Of a stretch of DNA of 64,000 nucleotides, positions 51,165-61,900 are shown in pieces. Position 1 is the first letter of the stretch. Every line of letters begins with the position of its first letter. Source of the DNA: JACCZX01 sp963729165 (GTDB lineage: Bacteria; Pseudomonadota; Gammaproteobacteria; Burkholderiales; Burkholderiaceae_F). The position numbers were made by a program, and so were the translations under genes. The stretch spans positions 1 through 64,000 of the forward strand of contig CAVSMM010000010.1 in the NCBI GenBank assembly GCA_963729165.1, given 5' to 3'. Below the pieces are notes generated by a model. The model ran no database searches, had not been told where the DNA came from, and worked only from the letters and a program-made list of their open reading frames with translations.

Positions 51165-53071
51165 GCGACGGCCGTGCTACCCGTGTCGACAATTGCCTCC
51201 AGCTGCGTTTGAATTTCGAGCCAGCGCGATTCGAGCGAATCGACCTTGCGCGCGAGCTCGCCGCGGGTCTTCAGCGTCGCTGCAACATCGTCGGGAGCGC
51301 CGGAGTGATAGAAGTCAGGATCGGCGAGCCGCACATCGAGCTCTCGCAGCTGATTCGAGATCTGCGCGAGCTCCCCTTCGACCGCGTTAAGTTTGTTCTG
51401 CAACGGCTTGCGCGCAGAAGCGATGCGCTGCCGTGCCACGGCTTCCTGTTTGCGCTCGTTGCGACGATCCGCACCGTCGCTTTCCTTGGCTGACCTTTCG
51501 CGCCGGCTGGCCAGGATCAGCGACGAGTAATCGTCGAGATCGCCGTCGAACGACGCGACTTCGCCGTCGTGTACCAGCCACAGCTGATCGGTCGTGGCAC
51601 GGAGCAGATGCCGATCGTGCGAAACGAGAATCAACGCGCCTTCGTACGACGACAACGCGACAGTCAACGCCTCACGGGTTTCGATGTCCAGATGGTTGGT
51701 CGGCTCGTCGAGCAGCAGCAGGTTGGGGCGCTTCCATGCGATCAGCGCTAGTGCGCAGCGTGCTTTCTCGCCGCCCGACATCGGGCCGATCAGTGACGTG
51801 GCGAACTCGCCCGAGAACCGGTACTGGCCGAGAAATTCGCGCAGTTGCTGCTCGCGTGCTTCGGGCGCGAGTCTTCGCAGATGCTGCAGCGGCGTCTCAT
51901 CGGCGCGCAGCTGGTCGAGCTGATGCTGCGCAAAGTAACCGATCGCGAGCCCCGCTCCGCGCCGCAGCTCTCCTGCTTGCGGAGTCAGATCGCCGGCGAT
52001 CGACTTCACCAGCGTCGACTTGCCGGCCCCGTTGACTCCCAGAATTCCAATGCGGTCACCCGACCCGACGTTGAAACGTACACCGCCGAGCACCGTTCGC
52101 TCGCCGTAACCGAGCCCAACGTCGTCGGCGTCGAGCAGTCGTTCGGGAAGTTTCAGCGGCTGCGGAAACTCGAAGCGCCATTCGCGCCGTGCGCGCACCG
52201 GTTCGATCGCGGTCAGACGGTCGAGCATCTTCAGCCGGCTCTGTGCCTGCCGCGCCTTCGAGGCCTTTGCACGAAAGCGGTCGACAAAGCTCTGCAGATG
52301 CGCCGCGGTGCGCTCGTACTGCCGTGAAGCTGCGTCCTGTTGCCGCTGCTGCTCAAAAAACGCAGCTTCGAACGCGCTGTAGTTGCCGGCGTAACGCCGG
52401 ATGGAAAGATCGGCAATGTGCCAGGTCGTCTCGCTGATGCGATCCAGAAACTCGCGATCGTGCGAAATCACCAGCACGGTCGCCGGTTGCCGCTTCAACC
52501 ACGATTCGAGCCAGACAACCGAATCCAGATCCAGATGATTGGTCGGTTCGTCGAGCAACAGCAGATCGGCAGGACGAAGGAGGGTGCGCGCCAGCGCGAG
52601 TCGGTTGCGCCAGCCGCCGGAGAATGCACGGACCGGGCGCGCACTGTCCGACTCGGCGAAGCCGAGGCCATGCAGCACCGCTTTGGCCGAGGCGGTAATC
52701 GCGCCTTCATTCAGCTCTGCGAGCGCCGCGTGCGCGTGCGCGAGGCGCATCGCATCGTGTTGCGCGTCGGCGGCCACCAACTCGGCGCGCGCTGCGGTCA
52801 GTGGTGCGTGCCCGCCCAGCACGTACGCGATCGCGGTGTCGTCGGTGGCCTCGATGTCCTGCGCCACATGCGCGATGCGCTCAGGCGATGGCGCTTCGAT
52901 CGCTCCGCCATCGACCGCCAACTCACCGAGAATCGCAGCGAACAATGTCGACTTACCCGACCCGTTGGCGCCGATCAATCCGATTCGCTCGCCCGGCGGC
53001 GCGATCAGCGAAACATTGCGGTACAGCGTGCGCGCGCCGCGCGCAACGGCGAGATCAATCAATCGCAGCAT
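51161..53071 (-). CDS. yheS: ABC-F family ATPase, YheS-like
   Basis: Intact 636-residue soluble ABC protein with two ATPase domains and no membrane span. Domain 1: GLIGANGSGKST, RAFSGGWRNRLALARTLL, LLLLDEPTNHLDLDSVVW. The linker (about residues 240-300) is rich in charged helices, as in the ribosome-interacting P-site tRNA motif. Domain 2: GILGVNGAGKST, PMSGGEKARCALALI, LLLLDEPTNHLDIETREA. The C-terminal coiled coil (about 530-620) matches YheS/Uup. ABC-F proteins act on stalled or initiating ribosomes. The start at 53071 lies 3 bases after prmB, another ribosome-directed gene. Confidence 0.93.
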   Translation of the reverse strand: MLRLIDLAVARGARTLYRNVSLIAPPGERIGLIGANGSGKSTLFAAILGELAVDGGAIEAPSPERIAHVAQDIEATDDTAIAYVLGGHAPLTAARAELVAADAQHDAMRLAHAHAALAELNEGAITASAKAVLHGLGFAESDSARPVRAFSGGWRNRLALARTLLRPADLLLLDEPTNHLDLDSVVWLESWLKRQPATVLVISHDREFLDRISETTWHIADLSIRRYAGNYSAFEAAFFEQQRQQDAASRQYERTAAHLQSFVDRFRAKASKARQAQSRLKMLDRLTAIEPVRARREWRFEFPQPLKLPERLLDADDVGLGYGERTVLGGVRFNVGSGDRIGILGVNGAGKSTLVKSIAGDLTPQAGELRRGAGLAIGYFAQHQLDQLRADETPLQHLRRLAPEAREQQLREFLGQYRFSGEFATSLIGPMSGGEKARCALALIAWKRPNLLLLDEPTNHLDIETREALTVALSSYEGALILVSHDRHLLRATTDQLWLVHDGEVASFDGDLDDYSSLILASRRERSAKESDGADRRNERKQEAVARQRIASARKPLQNKLNAVEGELAQISNQLRELDVRLADPDFYHSGAPDDVAATLKTRGELARKVDSLESRWLEIQTQLEAIVDTGSTAVA

Positions 53072-53074
53072 GAA

Positions 53075-53968
53075 CTACGGCAGCTGCTCTTGATGGGCCA
53101 GAAACACCATGTCGTCACCCGCGCTGGTCGTCAGCCACGTCAGCGCCAAATCGCCGAACGCCTTTTCAGCCGCAGCCCGTCCGTCGCCGATCTCGACGAT
53201 CAGCACGCCGCCGCGCTTCATGTAACTGCGCGCCTGGCGCACGATCGTCTTGACGAGTCGCATGCCGTCGGGCCCTCCGGCCAACGCGACTTTCGGTTCG
53301 TGCGCGTATTCCTTCGGCAGTCGCGCCATTGCAGCATCGGTCACGTAGGGCGGGTTGCACAGAATCAAGTCATAGCGCTTGTTCGTCAACGCGGCAAAGA
53401 GGTCTGACTTGATCAGCGTGATGCGATCATCGAAGCGATAGTCGGAGACGTTGCGAGCGGCGACCTGCAGCGCCTCGGCAGACGAATCGACGGCGTCGAC
53501 CTTGGCGCCGGGAAAAAGATCAGCGGCCATGATCGCCAGGCAGCCTGAGCCGGTGCAAAGATCGAGGACATCGGTGACCGCGTTCACATCCTGGACCCAC
53601 GGGTGCAGGTCGTCGCGCAACAGTTCGGCGATGAATGTGCGCGGAATGATCACCCGCTCGTCCACGTAGAACTTGTAGCCCTGCAGCCATGCCTCGTTCA
53701 GCAGATAGGCAGCGGGCAAGCGCTTCTTGACGCGGCGCTCGATGCTCTGCAGCAGCCCATTAATTTCGCCATGCGTCAGATACGCATCGGCGAAAAAGTC
53801 GAGGCGCTGCAGCGGCAGCTGCAACGTGCGCATGACGATGAATGCCGCTTCTTCAAATGCATCGACCTGGCCGTGCCCGAACGCAAGATCAGACTCATTG
53901 AAGCGGGTCACCGCATAGCGCAACACATCGCGAAGGGTTCGCAGATTGGCCTGGGCGTCGATTGTCAT
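53075..53968 (-). CDS. prmB: 50S ribosomal protein L3 glutamine methyltransferase PrmB
   Basis: Intact 297-residue class I SAM methyltransferase. The N-terminal helical domain includes LRYAVTRFNESDLAFGHG, and PAAYLLNEAWLQGYKFYVDE precedes the catalytic domain. SAM-binding motif DLCTGSGCLAIMAADLFPGA lies near residue 140, and the substrate motif LCNPPYVTDAAMARLP near 205. NPPY is the signature of the HemK/PrmB glutamine N5-methyltransferases; LNEAWLQGYKFYVDERV fits PrmB rather than PrmC. It modifies a Gln of ribosomal protein L3. It sits 14 bases after dapE. Confidence 0.93.
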   Translation of the reverse strand: MTIDAQANLRTLRDVLRYAVTRFNESDLAFGHGQVDAFEEAAFIVMRTLQLPLQRLDFFADAYLTHGEINGLLQSIERRVKKRLPAAYLLNEAWLQGYKFYVDERVIIPRTFIAELLRDDLHPWVQDVNAVTDVLDLCTGSGCLAIMAADLFPGAKVDAVDSSAEALQVAARNVSDYRFDDRITLIKSDLFAALTNKRYDLILCNPPYVTDAAMARLPKEYAHEPKVALAGGPDGMRLVKTIVRQARSYMKRGGVLIVEIGDGRAAAEKAFGDLALTWLTTSAGDDMVFLAHQEQLP

Positions 53969-53982
53969 TGTTCTGGTTGCGC

Positions 53983-55111
53983 CTACGTCAGCAGCAGCTC
54001 GAGTGTGCGTCGATAAACGTTCTTCAGCGGCTCAAGATCGGAGACCGCAATGTGCTCATCGATCTTGTGGATCGATGCATTGGGCGGACCGAATTCGATC
54101 ACCTGCGGGCAGAAAGTTGAAATGAAGCGGCCATCGGACGTGCCTCCGGTCGTAGACATGTCGGGCGTCCGGCCGGTGACTTCGGAGATCGCACGCATGA
54201 TGGAGCTCGACAAGTCGCCCGGCGGTGTTAGAAACGGGCGCGCGCCGATCGTCCATTGAACTGAAAATTCGAGCCCGTGCTTGCCGAGAATGCTTTCGAT
54301 TCGCGCCATCAGTGATTCGGCGTCTGACACCGGCGCGAACCGCAGGTTGAAATCAATCTCGCAGCTACCGGGAACGACGTTCAACGCGCCCGTTCCGGCG
54401 TGGACGTTTGAAACCTGAAACGATGTGGGCGGAAAAAATTCGTTACCGTCATCCCAGCGCTCGGCCGCCAGCTCTGCCAGTGCCGGTGCCACCAGGTGCA
54501 CCGGGTTGCGGACCAATTCCGGATAAGCCACGTGGCCTTGAATGCCGCTGACAACCAGGCGGCCCGACAGCGATCCGCGCCGCCCGTTCTTGATCGTGTC
54601 GCCGAGCGCGGTGACCGACGTCGGCTCGCCAACGATGCAGTAGTCCATCTTTTCGCCACGTGCTCGCAGCGCGTCGATCACCTTGACCGTGCCGTCGGTT
54701 GCGGGACCTTCTTCGTCCGAAGTCAGCAGCAGCGCGATCGAGCCGCGATGCGCCTGCATTGTCGGCAACGAACTGCTCCGCTGCGACGACGAACGCGGCG
54801 ACTGAGCTTTTCATGTCGGCGGCTCCGCGTCCGTATAGCGTGCCGTTGCGAATGGCCGGCTTGAACGGATCGGATGACCATTTGTCGAGCGGTCCCGAAG
54901 GCACCACGTCAGTATGGCCGGCAAAGACGAAAACGGGAGCTTCACGTCCGCGACGCAGCCACACATTCGTCACTCCATTGGTCGCGATCGTTTCGGCTAC
55001 GAAGCCGGCCGATCGCAAGCGCTCGGCAATCAGCGCCTGGCATCCGTCATCGACCGGCGTGACCGATCGGCGCGCGATCAACTGCTGGGTGAGTTCGAGG
55101 GTGGGAGTCAT
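53983..55111 (-). CDS. dapE: succinyl-diaminopimelate desuccinylase DapE (one frameshift)
   Basis: Zinc metallopeptidase of the M20 family that removes succinate in lysine and peptidoglycan precursor synthesis. It starts MTPTLELTQQLIARRSVTPV at 55111. Metal motifs: VFAGHTDVVPSG (His and Asp), GRGAADMKSSVAAF, then after a break near 54765 SIALLLTSDEEGPATDGT (Glu pair), YCIVGEPTSV, the dimerisation domain (SLSGRLVVSGIQGHVAYPEL) and STTGGTSDGRFIS. The final metal His is in NASIHKIDEHIAV. It has about 375 residues, as expected. The dapC and dapD genes lie in the same operon. Confidence 0.95.
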
Positions 55112-55151
55112 CGGAGGCCGCCGATTGTAACGGCAGCGCTCCGCCCGCCGA

Positions 55152-56292
55152 CTAAATGTTCAGCGTGAACTCGGAGAACGAAGCGTCTTTGCCCAGACTC
55201 TGCGCGCTGCTGTCGCTCCGCCTTCGACAGCGGCTTGCCCGCGTTGTTGATGAACCAGAGCAAATTGTTCTGCGAGTCTGCGGCAGAAAGCGCGTCCTCG
55301 CGCGTGATCTGGTCGGCCTGGATCAACGTGTACAGACTCTGCTCGAACGAGATGCTTTCGGGCGCAAGACTTTGCTCCATCGCCTCCTTGATTGCCGGCA
55401 CGTCGCCGCGCTCGATCAAGTCGGCAATGTGTCGGGTATTCATCAGGACTTCGACCGACGGCACGCGGCCACCGCGCTTCGAGCGGATCAGTCGCTGCGA
55501 CACGATGGCCTTCACCGCGACCGACATGTCCTGAAACAACGCCTGCCGCGTTTCGGGAGGATAAAAGCTGATGACGCGGTTCAGGGCGTGCGCGCTGTTG
55601 GTCGCATGCAGTGTGGCGACGACCAGGTGACCCGACATCGAATAGGCCACGGCCGCGCTCATCGTGTCACGGTCACGAATCTCGCCGATGAAAATAACGT
55701 CGGGCGCCTGACGCATCGCGCTGCGCAGCGCCGCTTGCAGCGTCCGCGCGTCGGAGCCGATCTCACGCTGATTGATGATCGATTTCTTGTTGCGGAACAG
55801 ATATTCAATCGGATCTTCGAACGTCAGCACGTGCCCGGTTGAAAGCTCGTTTCGATGATCGAGCATCGACGCAATCGTCGTCGACTTTCCTGAACCCGCT
55901 GCGCCGACCACGAGGATCATGCCGCGGCGCTCCATGATCAGGTCTTTCAGCACTTCGGGCAGGTGCAGCGCGTCGAGCTTCGGCACATCGTGCGGAATGA
56001 AACGAATCACCGCCGAAATCGACCCGCGCTGCAAGAACGCGCTCAGACGGAAGCTGCCGATACCCTGCACCGGCAAGCCGATGTTCAGTTCGCGCGAATC
56101 TTCGAGCTCGCGAAAGTGCGCGTCGGTCAGGCGCTCGGCCAGCAGCGAAACGATTGCCTGCGGCGCCAGTCGATCCTGATTGATCGGCACACAGACGCCG
56201 TTGATCTTGATGGTGATCGGCGAGCCAACCGAGAAAAACAGATCCGATGCCTGCTTTTCGGCCATCAGATTGAACATGCGTTCCAGGGACAT
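55152..56292 (-). CDS. pilU: type IV pilus retraction ATPase PilU (frameshift at the end)
   Basis: It starts MSLERMFNLMAEKQASDLFF at 56292. PilT/PilU ATPase motifs: ASDLFFSVGSP, Walker A VVGAAGSGKSTT, Asp box VLTFEDPIEYLF, Walker B PDVIFIGEIRDRDTM and His box HLVVATLHATNSAHALNR. The GAAGSGKST form and the downstream RGDVPAIKEAMEQ fit PilU more than PilT. A break near 55215 restores the natural tail SLGKDASFSEFTLNI, ending at 55152. It has about 379 residues. It lacks the zinc motif of assembly ATPases. Its place inside the dap operon, without pilT, is notable; as far as I recall, the same arrangement occurs in other betaproteobacteria. Confidence 0.88.
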
Positions 56293-56414
56293 GCTGAATT
56301 CCTATGCGGCGTGCGTCAGGTCGGAGCGGCAAGGATAAAGCGCGAGATTGACGCTTGGCATACCGCCAAACGGATGAAAAGGGGGCGAATTTATGGGCTG
56401 AAAGCCGAGGACCA

Positions 56415-57230
56415 CTAGTCGCGCAGCAGCTCGTTAATGGCGGTTTTCGCACGGGTTCCGGCATCCACTTTCTTGACGATCACCGCGCAGTACAGGCTGT
56501 ACTTGCCGTCTGCCGACGGCAGGTTGCCTGACACCACCACCGAGCCCGCGGGTATACGGCCAAAGCTGACTTCGCCGGTGGCCCGGTCATAGATCTTGGT
56601 GCTCTGACTGATGTAGACGCCCATCGAAATCACCGAGTTTTCCTCGACGATCACGCCCTCGACGATCTCGGAGCGGGCGCCGATGAAGCAGTTGTCCTCG
56701 ATGATCGTCGGGTTCGCCTGCAGCGGTTCCAGTACGCCGCCGATGCCGACGCCGCCCGACAAATGGACATGCTTGCCGATCTGCGCACACGAACCGACGG
56801 TGACCCAGGTATCGACCATCGTCCCTTCGTCCACATACGCGCCGATATTGACGAACGACGGCATCATCACGACGTTCTTCGCCACAAAGCTGCCGCGGCG
56901 CGCGACCGCCGGCGGCACCACCCGTACGCCGGAGCGAGCGAACGCTGCGCTGTCCCACGTCGCGAACTTGTTCGGTACCTTGTCGTAGAACTGTGCGAAC
57001 CCGCCCTGTAGCGGCGCGTTGTCGTTCAATCGAAACGACAGCAGCACCGCCTTCTTGACCCACTGATGCACAACCCATTCACGCCCGCGCTTTTCTGCAA
57101 CGCGCAGCGTGCCGCTGTCGAGCTGATCGATCACTTGTTCGACGGCAGAGCGCACTTCCGGCGGCGCCGAGGTAGAACTGATCGTCGCACGCTGCTCATG
57201 CGCTTCGTTAATGATCGCTTCCAGGTTCAT
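56415..57230 (-). CDS. dapD: tetrahydrodipicolinate N-succinyltransferase DapD
   Basis: Intact 271-residue enzyme; the start at 57230 overlaps dapC (ATGA). The N-terminal helical domain (LEAIINEAHEQRATIS) is followed by FRLNDNAPLQGGFAQFYDKV, then a left-handed beta-helix of hexapeptide repeats (MMPSFVNIGAYVDEGTMVDT, VGSCAQIGKHVHLSGGVGIG, ANPTIIEDNCFIGARSEIVE, VISMGVYISQSTKIYDRATG). It transfers succinyl from succinyl-CoA to tetrahydrodipicolinate, the step before DapC. A 122-base gap without visible signals separates it from pilU. Confidence 0.96.
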   Translation of the reverse strand: MNLEAIINEAHEQRATISSTSAPPEVRSAVEQVIDQLDSGTLRVAEKRGREWVVHQWVKKAVLLSFRLNDNAPLQGGFAQFYDKVPNKFATWDSAAFARSGVRVVPPAVARRGSFVAKNVVMMPSFVNIGAYVDEGTMVDTWVTVGSCAQIGKHVHLSGGVGIGGVLEPLQANPTIIEDNCFIGARSEIVEGVIVEENSVISMGVYISQSTKIYDRATGEVSFGRIPAGSVVVSGNLPSADGKYSLYCAVIVKKVDAGTRAKTAINELLRD

Positions 57231-58423
57231 TGAGAGCTTTCGAGGTCCAGGGACGCGATGCGCGCAGCCGCTTCAGCTGCTTCCGCCGGCGATGCGACCA
57301 GCGCTATCCTGACATAGCCGGTTCCCGGATTGCCGCTCGGCGTGTCGCGCGACAGGTAGCTGCCCGGCAACACGATGACGTTTTTCTGTGCGTACAGCTT
57401 CTGCGCATACTCGGCCTCGTCGATCGGGGTACGCGCCCACAGATAGAACGCGGCATCCGGAATCGCGCACGGCAGCCGCGAGGCAATCACCGGTGTCGCC
57501 TGCCTGAATTTCTGCGCGTAAAGCCTTCGGTTTTCGACCACGTGCGCTTCATCCTGCCAGGCAGCGATGCTCGCATGCTGCACCGGCAGACTCATCGCGG
57601 TGCCGTGATAGGTGCGATACAGCGTAAAGCGCGAAATTGCATCGGCGTCGCCGGCGACGAACCCGGAGCGCATGCCCGGAACGCTCGATCGCTTGGACAG
57701 GCTGCTGAACATCACCAGCCGCTCGAATCGATCGCGCCCGAGCTCGGTCGCTGCCTGCAAGCTTCCCAACGGCGCCTTGCCTTCCTCGAAATAGATTTCG
57801 GAGTAGCACTCGTCGGACGCAATCAAAAAGCCGTACCGATCGGAAAGCTCGAACAACTGCTTCCATTCCTCGAGCGTCATCACGTGGCCGCTCGGGTTGC
57901 CCGGCGTACAGACGTAAACGAGCTGCACCTCGCTCCATTGCGCCGCGGTCAGCGATTCGAACCGCATGCGGTAACCCTCTTCGGCCGTCGTCGAGAGATA
58001 AAGCGGCCCTGCGCCTGCCAGCAGCGCCGCGCCCTCGTAGATCTGATAAAACGGGTTCGGCGCAACGACGGTTGCGCGCCGGGTTCGATCGATGATCGCC
58101 TGCGCAAAAGAGAAGAGCGCTTCGCGCGAGCCGGATACCGGTAACACCTGCGTCGCAGGGTCGAGCGCCTTCAACTGAAACCGCTGGGTTGCCCACGCTG
58201 CAATCGCTTCGCGTAGCTGCGGCACGCCGGCAGTCGCAGGGTAGCTGGCGACGCCCGGCAGCGCCTTTGCATACGCATCGATAATGAATTGCGGAGTCGG
58301 GTGCTTCGGCTCACCGATCGACAGATTGATCGGCGCCAGATCTCCGGGCGGCGTGAGACCAACGAACAGTTGACGTAGCCGCTCGAACGGATACGGATGG
58401 AGGCGCTCCAGATCGGGATTCAC
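57227..58423 (-). CDS. dapC: succinyldiaminopimelate transaminase DapC
   Basis: Intact 398-residue class I/II PLP aminotransferase. It starts MNPDLERLHPYPFERLRQLF at 58423. Motifs: INLSIGEPKHPTP near residue 35, LPVSGSREALFSFAQA, VYVCTPGNPSGHVMTLEEW, SDECYSEIYFEEG (PLP Asp and Tyr), FSSLSKRSSVPGMRSGFVAG (Schiff-base Lys) and the C-terminal Arg region GYVRIALV. These match the DapC subgroup. It follows queF by 9 bases and overlaps dapD, so the three are co-transcribed. It makes N-succinyl-LL-diaminopimelate in the cytosol. Confidence 0.94.
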   Translation of the reverse strand: MNPDLERLHPYPFERLRQLFVGLTPPGDLAPINLSIGEPKHPTPQFIIDAYAKALPGVASYPATAGVPQLREAIAAWATQRFQLKALDPATQVLPVSGSREALFSFAQAIIDRTRRATVVAPNPFYQIYEGAALLAGAGPLYLSTTAEEGYRMRFESLTAAQWSEVQLVYVCTPGNPSGHVMTLEEWKQLFELSDRYGFLIASDECYSEIYFEEGKAPLGSLQAATELGRDRFERLVMFSSLSKRSSVPGMRSGFVAGDADAISRFTLYRTYHGTAMSLPVQHASIAAWQDEAHVVENRRLYAQKFRQATPVIASRLPCAIPDAAFYLWARTPIDEAEYAQKLYAQKNVIVLPGSYLSRDTPSGNPGTGYVRIALVASPAEAAEAAARIASLDLESSQ

Positions 58424-58432
58424 GCAGGGCGA

Positions 58433-58849
58433 TCAGCGCGTTGGGCTGTTCGGTGCGTCATCCGGCATCGGCACCGGCGCCGCAGTCTTCCAGCCCTTCT
58501 TGCGATGCTCTGCCGTCACGGTCGTGAAAATCCCGCCGCGCACGTACCACCTGGCGGTCAACCGCATGAAGCGAGGCGCGATCGCCTTGACCAGATCGTC
58601 GAGAATTTTATTGGTCACGGCCTCGTGAAATGCGCCTTCACTGCGATATGACCACATGTACAGCTTCAGGCTTTTCAGCTCGACGTTGCGCTTGTCGGGA
58701 ACGAAGTCGATGATCATCGTCGCAAAGTCGGGCTGGCCGGTCAGCGGGCACAGGCAGGTGAACTCCGGAATTTCCATTCGCACCCAATAGTCGCGCTGCG
58801 GCGCGGGGTTGGCGAAGGTTTCGAGTGATTTGCTAGGGCGGTTGGGCAC
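58433..58849 (-). CDS. queF: NADPH-dependent 7-cyano-7-deazaguanine reductase QueF
   Basis: Intact 138-residue unimodular (type I) QueF of the tunneling-fold family. The catalytic Cys and Asp lie in EFTCLCPLTGQPDFATM (about residues 30-45). The QueF signature KRNVELKSLKLYMWSYRSEG (NADPH binding) follows, and FHEAVTNKILDDLVKAI contains the substrate Glu/His positions. It reduces preQ0 to preQ1 in queuosine tRNA modification. It is the first gene of the minus-strand operon and is divergent from smc. No preQ1-riboswitch-like element was recognised upstream. Confidence 0.94.
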   Translation of the reverse strand: MPNRPSKSLETFANPAPQRDYWVRMEIPEFTCLCPLTGQPDFATMIIDFVPDKRNVELKSLKLYMWSYRSEGAFHEAVTNKILDDLVKAIAPRFMRLTARWYVRGGIFTTVTAEHRKKGWKTAAPVPMPDDAPNSPTR

Positions 58850-58901
58850 GGGACGCGTTGCTGTCGACGGATCACCGAATCACGGTTTACCGATCACGTT
58901 T

Positions 58902-58932
58902 ATTATACGAACGCGTTCTTCGCTTCCTTCAA
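58902..58932 (-). promoter_or_regulatory. candidate sigma70 promoter of the queF-dap operon
   Basis: On the minus strand TATAAT (58902-58907) is a perfect -10 box. TTGAAG (58927-58932) is a reasonable -35 with a 19-base spacer, a little long. It lies about 52 bases upstream of the queF start. The same AT-rich segment reads TATTAT on the plus strand and could also serve smc, but no good -35 is seen for that direction. Confidence 0.45.
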
Positions 58933-58953
58933 CAGCAAACTCCCGGCTAACAC

Positions 58954-61900
58954 GTGCGCCTGCGGCAGATCAGACTGGCCGGCTTCAAATCATTTGTCGA
59001 TCCAACGCCGATCGATGTTCCCGGCACACTCGTTGGTGTCGTTGGTCCCAATGGGTGCGGCAAGTCGAATGTGATCGACGCCGTGCGCTGGGTACTCGGC
59101 GAGAGCAAGGCCGCCGAGCTGCGCGGCGAGTCGATGCAGGACGTGATCTTCAACGGCTCGGGCGATCGCAAGCCCGCAGGGCGGGCCAGTGTCGAGCTCG
59201 CGTTCGACAATAACGAAGGCGAGTCCGGCCACCGACTGGGCGGTGCGTGGGCGCAGTACGCCGAAATTTCGGTCAAGCGCGTGCTGACGCGCGACGGATC
59301 GTCCAGCTACTACATCAACAACCAGAACGTGCGCCGGCGCGACGTGCACGACATGTTTCTAGGCACCGGGCTCGGACCGCGCGCGTACGCGATCATCGGC
59401 CAGGGAATGATCTCGCGCATCGTCGAGGCGCGGCCCGAAGAGCTGCGCATCTTCCTCGAAGAAGCGGCCGGAGTGTCCAAGTACAAGGAGCGCCGCCGCG
59501 AAACCGAGAACCGTCTGGCCGACACGCGCGACAACCTGACGCGCGTGGAAGACATTCTGCGCGAGCTCGATACGCAGATCGGCAAACTCGAGCAGCAAGC
59601 CGCAGTGGCGCAGACCTATCGCTCGTTGCAGGCAACCCACGACGAGCAGCAGCAACTGCTATGGCTGACACGCAGGCGGGAGGCCGACGCCGAGCGCGAG
59701 AAAGTGACGCGCGACGTGGCCAATCGCACCGTGGCGTTGGATGCGCACATCGCCGAGCTGCGCGGTGCCGAACGCGCGCTTGAAGACGTTCGAAATGCGC
59801 ACTTCGCCGCCAGCGACGCTGTTCATAACGCGCAAGGCGCGATGTTCGAAGTCAACGCCGAAGTTGCGAAGCTCGAATCCGAAATACGCCTGATTGCAGA
59901 AAGCCGCACGAGGCTGTCTTCGCAGATCGATTCGCTGGTTGCAACACGCAACGTTCGTCTGAACGAACATGCGGAGCTTCGCCAGCGCGCGGTCGAGCTG
60001 GTGCAGGCGATCGCGGATCTGGCACAGCAACTGGAGCAGGCAAAGGCAAGCGTTTTCACGCACGAGTCGACGCTGCCGCAGCTGGAACAGACGTACCGCA
60101 TCACGCGTGACGCGGTCACCGCCGCGCAGGCCGATGCCGCCCTTGCGGAGCAATCGATCGAAGCGGCAGCCGCTGAGCAGCGCAACGCGGATCGACAGCT
60201 GGCACAGCTCGCGCAGCGCCGCGAGCGTCTCAGCGAGGAGCAGGCGTCGATTGGCTCGCCCGATGAAGCGCAGCTCGCCGCGTTGAAACAGCAGCTTGCG
60301 AACAACGAAAGCGAGATAGCCGAGCACGCAGAGTTGCAGCAGCGCAGCGAGGCGACCGTCGATCGGATGACAGAGCAGCGGCAGCAGCGCATCGATGACC
60401 GTACGCGCCAGGGCGAAGCACTGGCGCGGCTCGAAGCGCATCTGCAGGCGCTGAAACAGGTGCAGGCGAGCGTCGAGGCCAACGCCAAGCTTGACCCGTG
60501 GCTGCGCGCACAAGGGCTGGAGAATCTGCCGCGCCTGTTTCGCAAGCTTGTTGTCGAACCCGGCTGGGAGACTGCTTTCGAAGCAGTGTTGCGCGAGCGC
60601 GTGCAGGGCGTCGAAGTCGGCAGGCTCGACACGATTGGCGGTCTCGCGGCAGATGCGCCACCCGCACGCGTCGCGTTTTATTCAACCAGTGAGGCCATTG
60701 CGAGCGATGCGCGAGATTCACCGCAGCTGACCGGATTCCGACGGCTTAGCGAGTTGGTGCGTACGCACGATGCCGCTTTTGCGGCGTTGCTGGCGGACTG
60801 GCTCGCCAATGTGTTCGTCGCCGACGATCTCGAGTCGGCGCTGGCGGCGCGCGGCGAATTGCCTGCGGGCGGTCAGTTCGTCGTACAGGCGGCGCACCGT
60901 GTGTCGCGCCACGACGTGCACTTTTACGCGGCCGACGATCAGGCCTCCGGGCTGCTCGCGCGTCGACTGGAGATCGAGAACCTCGAGCGCGAAGTCCGTG
61001 CGCAACGATTGATCGCCGAGCAGGCGACCGCGGCCGTAGCGCGCTCCGAGGCGGAGTTGAAATCGGCACAGCAGGCGCGAGATGAAGCGCGGCAGGATGC
61101 AGAGAGCCGCAGAGCGCAGATGCACGCGCTGCAGCTTGAATCCGTTCGCCTCGAGGAGTTGATCGATCGAGTCCGACATCGCACGCGTCAGATCGACACT
61201 GAAGTGCAGGAGATCGAGGTCAACGAACGCGAAGCGCGCTTGCAGCGCGAGCAGGCGGATGACCGGTTTCAGCAGCTCGACGCCGAATTGTCGCCGCGCC
61301 AGGAAGCCGTGGAGCGCGCGCGCCTGACGTACGAGGAAGCCGACCGTGCGCTGCGCGCGGCACGCGACGAACAACGCGTGCTCGACACGGCACGCCAGCA
61401 TTGCGAGTTCGCGCTGAACGCCAATCGCGAGCGCGAAGTCGATCTGGCGCGAGGCGCCGAGGCGGCGAGTGCCGACGCGCAGCGCCTGGGCGATGAAATC
61501 GCTCGCGCTGAAGAGGAGTTGAAGCGCCTTGACGACAGCGGCGCACGCGCCGGTCTTGCCGACTGGCTCGCGCGGCGCTCGGCCGCCGAAGAATCGCTGC
61601 GGCATGCGCGCAGCCATCTGGACGACTTTGCGCAGCAACTGCGCACTGCCGACGAGAAGCGCATCACGCTGGAGCGTGACGTGCAGCCGCTACGCGACAA
61701 ACTTACCGAGCTGCAGCTGAAAGAACAGGCAGCGCGACTTTCATCGGAGCAATTTGCAAATCAGCTGGCCGAAGCTGCAGCCGACGAAACGGCTCTGACC
61801 GCGAAGCTCACGAAGCCGCCGCAGAAAGCGGCTGCGCTGCAAGCCGAGATCGCGCGCCTGGCGCAGGAAATCGAAGCGCTGGGAGCCGTCAACCTGGCCG

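Noticed and set aside
52340..53407. 355-residue plus-strand open frame across ABC-F and prmB
   Set aside because: It spans two conserved minus-strand genes and has shadow-frame composition.
58850..58953. preQ1 riboswitch upstream of queF
   Set aside because: I see no compact pseudoknot pattern with the A-rich tail in this 104-base spacer; only a promoter-like TATAAT stands out.
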